DNA of 64,000 nt, from positions 5,161,420 through 5,225,419 of the forward strand of contig NC_065420.1 in NCBI RefSeq assembly GCF_024362695.1, read 5' to 3'. The DNA comes from Pectinophora gossypiella. Its lineage: Eukaryota > Arthropoda > Insecta > Lepidoptera > Gelechiidae. The notes below the pieces were generated by a model. That model was given only the letters and a program-made list of their open reading frames with translations, had not been told where the DNA came from and did not search any database. Shown here piece by piece: positions 54,940-64,000 of the stretch (the stretch's first letter is position 1; every line of letters begins with the position of its first letter). Position numbers and translations under genes: made by a program.

Positions 54940-55312
54940 CTCTGTCCATCCGTCTGTCTCTGTCCGTCCGTCTGTCCATCCGTCTGTCTCTGTCTATCCA
55001 TCTGTCTCTGCCGGTCCGTCTGTCTCTGTCTATCCGTCTGTCTCTGTCCGTCCGTCTGTCCATCTGTCTGTCTCTGTCCGTCCGTCTGTCTCTGTCCGTC
55101 CGTCTGTCTCTGTCCGTCCGCCTGTCTCTGTCTGTCCTTCTGTCTCTGTCTATCCGTCTGTCTCTGTCCGTCCGTCTGTCTCTGCCTGTCCTTATGTCTC
55201 TGTCTGTTCTTCTGTCTCTATCTGTCCGTCCGTTTCGGTCTGTCCGTCCGTCTGTCTCTATCTGACCGTCCGTTTCGGTCTGTCCGTCCGTCTCTGTCAG
55301 TCCGAAGAATAA
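54940..55312. repeat. 18-base pyrimidine minisatellite
   Basis: About 20 units of GTCCGTCCGTCTGTCTCT with variants, between the RTE and the right part of the TIR element. Since 18 is a multiple of three, all frames stay open, giving false Ser/Val/Cys/Pro- and Asp/Arg-rich frames on the two strands. Confidence 0.9.
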
Positions 55313-56257
55313 TGCATCACCCTGTCTATAAATCATAAGAGGGAATCTATGGTGGCGGTAATAGAAACATGTATGTAATTTCTGTGTTTCAATTTCCGCC
55401 ACATAAAAATTAGCCTTAAGAAAACAAATAAATATTCAAAATGAGAGCTACGTATGTAATAACCAGTTTCAAAGCATATTTTAATAAATATCTAAAGTAT
55501 TTAAATTAGAAATTCATAATTACTTCAACTACTTGTTCATACATTTCTTAAAAAAATACATTAACTTATATGCAGCACAGGATACTTCAATTCCACCAAA
55601 TGTGTGGCGTTAATAGATTTTAATATAGTTCATGAACCATACTATAAAACAAGATGATAACATTATGAATGATTGGGCATGTTACCTTAAATAATTAAAA
55701 AATACAAATATCATACAAATATCGATCGCCGCCATAGGTGGCGGTAATAGTAACTAAACTGCAAATGTATGCTTCTATCACCGCCACATTTTAAAACTCA
55801 AATTAATCATTTAAAACTAACACAAATATCAAATATAGCATGCTTTCTCAGTTCTTAAACGTATTAACAAGTAGTTATAATTACTAAAATGAAGAAAAAT
55901 TATGTTTCATCGGACACAAAACCTTAAGAAAAAAATGTTGTATGCTTATGCATTTCAGTAGTGGCTTGTATGGAGCGCGTTGCTTGCGCGGACACTGCAC
56001 ACTTACAGACCAATCACAAATTAGACTGTTGTTGCCCACGCTCAGGGGTATGTTCGTTTCATAGTCAATTAATACATGTATCTTTTGACATTTGAATCAA
56101 TTTTCTATCTCGGACACAATTCAAAATATCCGCAATTTAAAAAAGGTGGCGGTAAACGATGTCGATTTTTGGGTGGCGTTAATAGGAGCGTTTACGTAAG
56201 ACTATCGAATAAAGAATAATACTTTGTATAGAACTTGAGTCGATTTGTGCACCACTG

Positions 56258-56413
56258 TACGGTCACGAGCATTAATATGTATACACTTTGGTACCATGTC
56301 ACATTAACTTTTTTGACCAATTGAACTGTAAGTCTCACTAAATGTCAAAAATATGTTAGTGCGACTGTGCGACAGAGTCCTAAAGTGGGTACACTATATT
56401 GCTCATGACTGTA
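56258..56413 (+). mobile_element. MITE-2 copy, TA-flanked
   Basis: TA-CGGTCACGAGCA to TGCTCATGACTG-TA, 156 bases, the best-preserved copy here with 'gtgcgactgtgcgacagagt' inside. Confidence 0.8.
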
Positions 56414-57030
56414 CCTACTATGAGTATTATAGGCAATCAATCAATCAATCATTTTTTATTTGCCAGAATACAATTTAGAAAAGATGGTATAGTATTACAG
56501 TATGTCATAGTATTCAACCTTAACTAGGCATGCAAATATTTTAACAATTTGAAAACAAAACTTCCAATCATAACAAATATAAAATTTTACGTTTTAAAAC
56601 CCAAACTCCAGCAACCAATTTGTCAATATTTTCTTAAAACAGCTTCTTTCCAATGGGTACTATAATACCCACATATTTTCTATATCTCTCAAATTATCGT
56701 CTCCTTCCTAAATTCCAATAAATATTTATTTAGCTTATACGCTTACATCAATTCGCGGGTAGATCGAAGAAAGTAAGCGTGGGCCAGGCCCCATGCCCCA
56801 TCTCGTTATAAGGAGTCATGCCAATATATTGGTGTTCCGTAATAAAGTTTATATATGCTCGTAAATTTTATTTGGTCGCGCCGATCTCTTAAGCCACGGC
56901 AAACAGCCAAACAGCCAGAAGGGAAAAATAAAAAGGACTGATGACGTCACTCTCTATGGTTATCAGTTGGAGTTTTTTGGCTGAACCTTAGAGTAAACAT
57001 ATTTGTTATTGTATATTCGCATGGACAAGA
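56414..57030. other. Non-coding stretch, nothing recognised
   Basis: No supported feature. Confidence 0.35.
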
Positions 57031-57034
57031 GCAA

Positions 57035-57112
57035 CACCCGGTGGTGTAATGGTTAACACGCTCGTATTGACTTGACAAGAGCTGTGGGTTCAAGTCCCGT
57101 CCGAGTCAGATT
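57035..57112 (+). repeat. tRNA-like segment, not a clear tRNA gene
   Basis: 'ggtggtgtaatggttaacac' looks like a tRNA D-arm/A box and 'gtgggttcaagtcccgt' a T-arm/B box, followed by 'ttttttc', a possible Pol III stop. The acceptor strands do not pair and the anticodon arm would have an oversized loop. It may be a tRNA pseudogene or the head of a SINE. Confidence 0.4.
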
Positions 57113-57264
57113 TTTTCGATTTATTTTTTTTCTTTGTTAGTTTACCTAAGCACGGGTAAGTGCTATAAAAACCAAAATCATTTAGAAATAGCAAAGGTGT
57201 CATCTTGTAACTGTAGACATGTAAAGTAATAAGTATTAAAAGTAATATTAAAATAACATAACAT

Positions 57265-58485
57265 AACATAAACTGCCTATATACGTCCCACTGCTGGGCA
57301 CAGGCCTCCCCTCAATCAACCGGAGGGGGTATGGAGCATACTCCACCACGCTGCTCCACTGCGGGTTGGTGGAGGTGTTTTATTTTATTTTATTTTTCTT
57401 TATTAAGGAAACAAACAGCTTACACAATAGATACTTAAAGATATAAACTTATAATTAAACACATTAAGCCAAAGCAGTTTCCACCGATGTATCTAACATA
57501 TATTATATTTCGTTGCAAATTGCGGTGAACTAGTCTATAAATTATATCAAGTTATACTGTTAGGCCCAAGAATTAAATTAATAGGTACAAAAAGAAACCT
57601 CTGTAAACAATCCCTCTATATCTAAGCATTCATTATATATCTATCTATTACATGTTTTAATCATTTCAGCTACATTGTTTTACTGCATTGACCAAGGCAT
57701 TTACCTTACTAGAAAATATATCTATATCACCATAAAATCCATCATAGTTTAAACATGCTCGTACAATAAATCTATTTCTGGCGTAATTGGTGGCTGCATT
57801 GGGAATAGAAAAAATTCTATTTGAACGCAATCTTGCAACTGGGCACCTAAACGCAATCTGACTAACCAGGTATGGGGAATCTATTAAATTATTAATAATT
57901 TTGTATAAATAAATTTGATCTCTATGTTCCCTTCGCTTTGCCAGAGATACAATATTTTCAAATTTATGGTTCTTAAATTTAAATTTTAACCATCTAATAA
58001 ATTTATTTTGAATTCTCTCTACAGCGTCAATATACTTGGCGTATTGTGGACTCCAAACGGTTGATGCATATTCTAGCTGTGATCGAACAAGCGAATTATA
58101 CAATAAAATCAGCGTCTTGGCCTTTTTGAAATTTTTGCCTTGACGAAACATAAAACCCAACATTCTGTAGGCTTTAGAAGTAATTTTGTTAACGTGTGAA
58201 TCAAACAACAGCTGGCTATCCAAATTTACACCCAAATCTCTCATCTCGGACACTCTACTCAGAGCTTTTTACGGCTAATAGCCGGGACCAACGGCTTAAC
58301 GTGCCCTCCGAAGCACGGAATCATCTTACTTTTTCGGACAATCAGGTGATTCAAGCCTGAAAAGTCCTTACCAAACAAAGGACAGTCTCACAAAGTGATT
58401 TCGACAATGTCCCCATCGGGAATCGAACCCGGACCTCCAGACCGTGAGCCTAACGCTCTAACCACTAGACCACGGAGGCTGTTAA
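57265..58485 (-). mobile_element. SINE-A split by a LINE
   Basis: Tail part at 57265-57381 ('gtcccactgctgggcacagg', 'gcgggttggtggaggtgttt') and core plus head at 58266-58485 ('ttacggctaatagccgggac', 'tcccgatggggac' in reverse, A box in reverse). Together they make a complete SINE-A. Confidence 0.9.
57382..58265 (-). mobile_element. Jockey/CR1-like LINE, 5'-truncated, inserted in SINE-A
   Basis: The minus-strand ORF (stop at 57666) encodes SEMRDLGVNLDSQLLFDSHV, KAYRMLGFMFRQGKNF, LLYNSLVRSQLEYASTVWSP and IQNKFIRWLKFKFKNH, the region after the reverse transcriptase palm in Jockey/CR1-type LINEs. It is open for the whole preserved length (195 codons from the first Met), so it is a fairly young copy. 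The 3' UTR of about 280 bases ends in an (AAAAT)n tail, as expected. The 5' end lies within the ORF. Confidence 0.85.
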
Positions 58486-58854
58486 AAGTTATTTTTTTTT
58501 CCTTTTTTTTTATTTTTTTTTTAAAAAAAGTAATATTAGTACTCAATATTATACGTATAGATAGATAGCGCCGGCGTCGGCTTAATGACGATACATAGAT
58601 CGAAAGAATTTCGCATGGGCAGGAGGACTCGGTGGTTAAATATCTACTTAAAGAACATAGAACACTTCTAGGCGCTACCCGGACATGCCTTAAAATACAA
58701 ACAAGTTTATGTCCTTTCTAACGTGAAGGACAAATACTATAGACGAAATACTGATCCCCTGTCACCATATCCATGTTAGGACTTCATATCAATAGTGGCT
58801 GCAAGTTGTCTGGGATTACTTGGAACTTTGACCGTTGATTACGGGCGTGAGTAT

Positions 58855-59210
58855 TATGTCATTATCGCTAATTTAAGAGCCACGCTCTTGTCGGTGTGGC
58901 ATTCTCCATTCTTGTCTATCAAAGACCAATTCCTTCACCTCCTTATAAGACACGACGTTCCTATTCTCTTTAATCATATAAGCTCTTCTTGGTCTTTCCC
59001 TTCCTCTCTTTCCTTGTAGCTTCCCTTCTATGATGTTTTTAATAAATTCGCCGTGTCTTATTAAGTGTGCAGTCATCTTGCCTCTTCTGTCCTCAATAAC
59101 TCTCAATATTGGCCTCTTTTCCCTTACTCTTACTAGCACTTCGTCATTAGTAACTCTTTCAGTCCAACTTAGTCTTTCCATCCTCCTCCAACACCACGTT
59201 ACGTATGTTA
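58855..59210 (-). pseudogene. LINE reverse transcriptase C-terminus
   Basis: LSWTERVTNDEVLVRVREKR, AHLIRHGEFIKNIIEGKLQG, KRGRERPRRAYMIKENRNVV and FDRQEWRMPHRQERGS before the stop. Nearly continuous, longer at the 3' side than the sister copy at 2586-2960. A short tail follows at about 58865. Confidence 0.75.
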
Positions 59211-59814
59211 CTATATGTATGTATGTGTAAGTATACAATATCTATACAATACATCACATTCAACATTTAAAAAGCCGTGGACACTCCACAAACTCCAATT
59301 CAGCAAATAAATCCCCATTCATTACAGTTCCCTCTAAAACAATGAGACGTTTCACTCGATTATACCTCTTACAACTCAACGGACGCATTTTAGCATTGTT
59401 AAGAGATCCTCGTAATGAATAAAACAATTTGTAGCGAGTTAGGGATGTACTTGTTGAGTTCCCTTTTGGGGTAAAAAGTTTGTCGATGCTGCGAGTCGAG
59501 GAAAAATATAAGTACCTACATGTACGAAGTTTTAAGAATTTTTGCGCTTATAACTCAAACGTCTCTGAACTTACCAGTTTCGAGACTTAGAGAAATTTGA
59601 CATTCGCAGGATTACCCGAGTGGCTTGAAGACATCAAAAATATATTTATAATCGTCCGTTTTGATAGTCAACTCCCAAGATGGATAAGACGAACCTTATA
59701 AGCCTTATTCTCTTATTATAAGTACAACTAATCATCAATAACAATGATAAAAAAGAATAACACTCAATTAATAAAATATGTAATTGTAATAGAAAATATT
59801 TTTTCATGTCATCA
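59211..59814. other. Non-coding stretch, nothing recognised
   Basis: No supported feature. Confidence 0.35.
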
Positions 59815-59962
59815 TCTCCCTATTCCATTTTTCAGAGGGTCCGCTTACCTAACCTGAAGATTTGACAGGTCCGGTTTTTTACAGAAGCGACTGCCTGTCT
59901 GACGTTCCAACCCGCGAAGGGAAAACCAGCCCAATACAGGTTAGGTCACATACCTCCGAAAA
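59815..59962 (-). repeat. SINE-D, tail half
   Basis: 'ccgcttacctaacctgaaga', 'gaagcgactgcctgtctgac' and 'caacccgcgaagggaaaacc' in reverse. Confidence 0.75.
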
Positions 59963-60002
59963 TATTTTTTTATATAACTATTTATGAAATATAGTTGTTC
60001 GA

Positions 60003-60120
60003 TAGAGAAGTACATAACATACATAAACTCACGCCCGTAATCCCTAATGGGGTGGGCAGAGCCACAAGTAATCAAAGACAACTTGCAGCCACTGTTGATA
60101 CGAATTCCAAAGATGTAAAT
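60003..60120 (-). repeat. SINE-E fragment
   Basis: 'aactcacgcccgtaatccct', 'gtgggcagagccacaagtaa' and 'gcagccactgttgatac', the 3' part of SINE-E in reverse. Confidence 0.65.
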
Positions 60121-60281
60121 AGTAAATAATACCGTGACATATGTAATGTACGAGAGCACTACATGGCTACGCTACTAGCACCTTAGAAGACCTTAATAAA
60201 CGTTCTAATAACAACTAAATGGTATTTTCACTTTATTAATTTATTTTATTATTCACTAGTTATAATTAAAAACGGTATTAT

Positions 60282-60553
60282 ACATACATACATACATAAA
60301 CTCACGCCCGTTATCCCTAATGGGGTGGGCAGAGCCACAAGTAATCAAAGACAACTCGCAGCCACTGTTGATACGATGTCTTAAGCTGGATATGATGAAC
60401 CTTATGGTGATAAGGGATCAGCCTATCGCCCATAAAATTGGTCCATCATGTTAGAGGACACAATCCCTCTGTCGGTTTTTACGACATGCCCGGGAAGATA
60501 AGCAGCTGAACGTTTTCTATGTTTTTTATTTGCTCCCAGAACAGCACAGAAGC
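60282..60553 (-). mobile_element. SINE-E copy with target duplication
   Basis: 272 bases flanked by aaaacggtattat (60269-60281 and 60554-60566). On the minus strand it runs from 'gcttctgtgctgttctggga' through 'catgtcgtaaaaaccgacag' and 'caacagtggctgcgagttgt' to 'ataacgggcgtgagtttatg' and a (TATG)n tail. No clear tRNA-type boxes, so it may be the 3' end of a LINE. Confidence 0.8.
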
Positions 60554-60934
60554 AAAACGGTATTATCACTGTATTAATTTATTATCACTGTATTAATTTA
60601 TTTTATTTAATCACTAGTTATAATTAACAAGCACTTCGTTGTGGGTTGTAAAGCACCGTCCTTACAATTCGGAAAACAATATTAACAAGACGAAAGCAAA
60701 TAACATTATGTGTGAATATAACGCTGAATTATAATGAAACGCGTACATTATAATTCTAAATAACGTTATGAAATAACGTTAGGTACGTTAGTTATCAAAA
60801 TAACGGTACGGCAAGCATTGGAATGGTTCATTTAGATAATGCTTTTGATCTGTGGACATGGTGACAAATACTCGTAATAACTTTCACTTTTTAATTTGAC
60901 ATAGAACGCGGTTAATTTATAATTATTCTAATCT

Positions 60935-61078
60935 GGGAGATCAAAATGGCCACATCGACGCAATTTATCTAAGAAAGCAATATTGCTATTTGCATTTACT
61001 TTTATATGCGCAAATGTCAAATTCCAATATTGCTTTTTTAGCTGAATTGCTTCGATGTGGCCTTTTTAACCCCCCTGT
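60935..61078. mobile_element. MITE-1 copy
   Basis: 'ctgggagatcaaaatggcca' (left end changed) to 'cttcgatgtggcctttttaa' and 'cccccctg' at the right. Confidence 0.75.
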
Positions 61079-61084
61079 GCTCGG

Positions 61085-61330
61085 ATTCAAAACATTTTCT
61101 TTTTTTCTATTCAACTTTTATTTAATCAAGAAAAACGTAATAATAAGTCCGACATTTCATCACGTTTTTCTATGACGTCACAGTGTGTTTTTTCATACAA
61201 ATTATTCGTGTACTTACATAATTTATAAATAGTAATTTCGTGTTTTGACGTTTAGTCTTCTTCTATCGTGTGGGTTGTGAGGAGGATTACCAATCCCATC
61301 AGGGCGACTTTTGCTAGTTAGAAACTAGCC
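61085..61330 (-). repeat. Family I copy with a SINE-B tail inside
   Basis: 'cgtaataataagtccgacat', 'cacgtttttctatgacgtca' and 'cgtgttttgacgtttagt' in reverse, then 61255-61303 is a SINE-B tail ('cttctatcgtgtgggttgtg'), then 'ctagttagaaactagcc' closes family I. Confidence 0.6.
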
Positions 61331-62945
61331 TATTCCTCAAGAATGAATACTACATAGCGAAACTAACAATGCACTCCCGTTGACATCAAGCAGAGATATT
61401 CGAGATATGTCACAAGGAAGCCAGTCTACCTGTAACGCAAAACTATGATTGGAATACTCTTTGTCTTGGCAGTTTCGTCGGAAGTCACCCCCCACCTTGT
61501 CTGCGCGCCTCACGGAACCGGAAACTTTTTCTCGTTTTAAATATAAACTGTGCATATTTGAGATGTTTTATGTAAGTAAAATTTTTTTTTTCAGGACAAT
61601 GTTTGAACGTAATATTTTGTGCGATAAAGCATAAATGTGCGATACATGTTCCTATTTTTCGCTACTTACCTATGTTAGTCGCTGAATAATCCTCCTGAGC
61701 CCTAAGTGAGTATTTTTTTGCAAAGTATTATGATTGATATAAATCGTAATAATGACATTTATTTTGCCTTCTTTTGTAGACAAGGCTGTATAGCACACAG
61801 ACCTTTGTCATTTAACTGAAGCATAAAACGAGCATAAAAGGGCCGTTTACTGTAACAATTTTAAATCCGTACAATTATGAGTCTTTTATTTGGTAACAGC
61901 ATCAACATGAATTTAAAGCCATTTTAAAAGTATCAATTTCTCTTTTTCAAACTCTATTACTCTCTCTCTATTCGAAAAGCTTAAATCGTACTGGCAACTT
62001 ACTTAAAATATAGGTAATATACTTAAACTATTCAAATATCATAAAATACATTTAAAAGTAAAACAATCTTTCTTCATTACGTTTTGGAATTCAACCGGCC
62101 AGTAATTTATAACAATTAAATTTGACAAAGGAGATTATAACTCAGGCATTAAATCCTCTAAAATGGGAACTCTTTTGAAGACCTTTAGTTTATTATCCGT
62201 CACGAACAGTGAAGTAAGTTTTTCGGTACAACACTTTTAAGACATGAGTTATGTCGAGAAGTCATCTACTCAATTCAATTTGATTATGTAACACAGTGAA
62301 ATGAGATTTTTCGTCTTTACACCCAGTGTAAAATTATATTACAAGCTGAATGAGCTGAATTATTAAATGAACTAATTAAATGCACCTGGCGTTTTATGAG
62401 ATTTTTACGATTAGTGTCTTGACCCTTCTGTTTACTGCTATAGGCATGTTTTGACGATATCTCCTTGACTTTTCATAAATAATAAAATAGTTATCTATAA
62501 TATCAAGGGATCGTTGGAAAATCTGAAATAAACTCTCAGTAATGTTAGGAAAATAAAGAACATAATTCTTTGACGTGGGAAGCAGATTTAGTTCGAACGA
62601 ATCACATTATTGGTGAAAGAAAATGAATAACACTAAGTAACTATGTCAATTATTGTTGCTATAGTCATTGATCAGCTTTGAATTCAATAAGCCAATACGA
62701 TTTACTTGTTGTAATGGAATTGTGTTTTAATTTACCTCCCATTTTATCATTATCTATCCGAAGACAAGTATAGCCTACTCAAGTGATTTGCTATTCACAA
62801 ATGAAATAGGTATTCTTTTATCTCGATAGATAATTTAATTTACCTTGCCCTGGCCTTCATTTGAACAAAGAAACCCAAATCAAATCGCGTTCACAGTTGC
62901 TTTATTATTTATTCTAGCCCGCCTCTCGGGGGTGGAAATTTTCTG
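61331..62945. other. AT-rich stretch, nothing convincing
   Basis: No repeat of the local families and no credible ORF. Confidence 0.35.
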
Positions 62946-62949
62946 CGTT

Positions 62950-63000
62950 AGCAACATTGCTTTAACGTTGGCAACACTGCTTTATTGTCAGCAACTCTTT
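62950..63000. repeat. Short tandem repeat, ~20-base unit
   Basis: 'gcaacattgctttaacgttg', 'gcaacactgctttattgtca' and the start of a third, 'gcaactcttt'. Confidence 0.6.
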
Positions 63001-63059
63001 GTTGGCGGGAAAACCAAAGAGTAGAGTAATAAAAATGGCGGCATTAGTTATCGACAGAC

Positions 63060-63290
63060 CTTGATGGTTGTAAAAATATTTAATATTGCTATTTGTCATT
63101 CGTTTGCATTGAGCCTTTGGCGGCTCAATAGTAATCCTGACACCAGGGTTGATGAGATTGGTACTCCACCTCACAACTCACACGATAGAAGAAGAAGCAC
63201 TTACTTTTACATGTGCAAAATGTCAAATTGCAATATTGCTTTTTTAGATGAATTTCTTCGATGTGGCGTATTTCATCCCAGTTGGTCTGA
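63060..63290. mobile_element. MITE-1 copy split by a SINE-B tail
   Basis: MITE-1 left 'aatattgctatttgtcattc' and right 'gtcaaattgcaatattgctt' with 'cttcgatgtggcg'. Between them (63113-63196) is 'ctcaatagtaatcctgacac' to 'cacacgatagaagaag', a plus-strand SINE-B tail. Confidence 0.7.
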
Positions 63291-64000
63291 TTATCTTCGG
63301 ACGCATGAGTCCTTTCTTCTTATTAACTGTACAAAATGACTCTAAAATAATATATATTTCTGTAACAAGCGGCTAACGCTTGCGGTTATTTCGTCCCTAC
63401 TTTATGTCGCAGCAACAAATTACGCAACTTAACGAATTAATAGAAGCGTATTGTTGTGTAGTGGAAGACATTTCTTTAATTGCTGTTTAATATACCAGGA
63501 AACGTTTCCTCGCGCCGACAATAAAGAAAATGTATGTATATTTCTTGTAGACTTGCGGTGGAAGAACCCGTCTCATGATTTTTCTTTTGAGTTCTTTGTT
63601 AATGTTACTGTCTTATTTTCATCAATTTGCAATCAAAGTGGAAAGCGCAAACTTTCTTTCCATCTTTTCTACCCAATCCAAATGGAATACGGGTTGAAGT
63701 TACGTATACGAGTACGAAACTCCGTAGTTCGACTGCAGCGCATGAAACATGCATGCTGATTCAGCGCTAAGCTCACACACGCGCCTCTATCCTTCACACA
63801 TACACACACTTATAGAAACATTCACACACGTATAGGGCATACATTTACACACATAGGGAACATATTCACACATAGACACTAGGTCTGAACCTGCTACGGA
63901 CAGTTACGGTCTTGCGGTGTTTGTGTTTCGGCTGAAAATGTGAGAATAAAAACTTCATTACTTTGTATATTTTTAATTACAGACAGACAGAAGTCACGCC
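63291..64000. other. Non-coding stretch to the window end
   Basis: A CA/ACAC-rich part lies at 63770-63880. The 102-codon frame at 63451-63759 has no recognised motif. Confidence 0.35.

Larger units (their letters stand above)
52736..56195. mobile_element. Terminal-inverted-repeat element rich in ATTACCGCC motifs
   Basis: Left end GTAAACGCTCCTATTA followed by CCGCCA (52736-52757) and right end (56174-56195) are inverted copies with one mismatch over 22 bases. Inside, at least nine more copies of (T)ATTACCGCC or close variants lie within 300 bases of the left end and 850 bases of the right end, mostly pointing inwards from each end. Such subterminal repeats are usually transposase-binding sites. 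No transposase ORF is left. Removing the RTE insertion gives an element of about 1.8 kb. The flanks read CTAAG and GTAAG, so a 4-5 base target duplication is possible but unclear. Superfamily not assigned. Confidence 0.7.

Noticed and set aside
54871..55402. Three long Ser/Val/Pro/Cys- or Asp/Arg-rich frames on both strands
   Set aside because: They arise from an 18-base stop-free minisatellite.
57035..57112. Functional tRNA gene
   Set aside because: The acceptor arms do not pair and the anticodon arm has an oversized loop, so only a tRNA-like remnant is reported.

Overview
The window looks like AT-rich nuclear DNA of a moth or butterfly (Lepidoptera). The evidence is the very dense set of tRNA-headed SINEs, RTE- and Jockey/CR1-type LINE ends, short TA-flanked and CAGGGG-ended inverted-repeat elements (MITEs), a DIRS-type retrotransposon and a minus-strand exon of an insect sodium-channel-like gene. 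No prokaryotic operon, CRISPR array or rRNA gene is seen. Species assignment was not attempted.

Host genes: one exon is convincing, at 10800-11008 (minus). It encodes the N-terminal cytoplasmic stretch and the first membrane segment of domain I of a voltage-gated sodium channel of the 60E (DSC1) type, with a good acceptor and donor. No neighbouring exon was recognised, so most of the window is probably intron or flank of that gene. A 44-codon open frame at the extreme left edge may be the end of another ORF.

Mobile DNA, left to right: 0-10 kb holds SINE and MITE copies, LINE ends and a tandem/inverted repeat at 5.3-5.7 kb; 13-19 kb holds tRNA/5S-like SINEs, a LINE pseudogene and a tandem duplication; 24-27 kb holds a tail-to-tail LINE pair, three MITE-3 copies and a LINE end; 30.39-35.55 kb is a nearly complete DIRS element on the minus strand, with spliced gag, broken RT/RNase H, intact tyrosine recombinase, inverted termini and an internal complementary region; 36-50 kb holds more nested SINEs and MITEs; 52.74-56.20 kb is a terminal-inverted-repeat element with many copies of an ATTACCGCC motif, split by an RTE LINE with an 11-base target duplication and carrying an 18-base minisatellite; 57-64 kb holds a SINE split by a LINE, SINE-E copies and MITE-1 copies.

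How the parts relate: three SINE families (called A, B and C here) share a central core. A and C also share their 3' ends with the last codons of the RTE LINE, so the RTE is the likely source of the machinery that copied them. SINE-C joins a tRNA-like A box to a segment that matches 5S rRNA. Family letters are local labels and no database was consulted.
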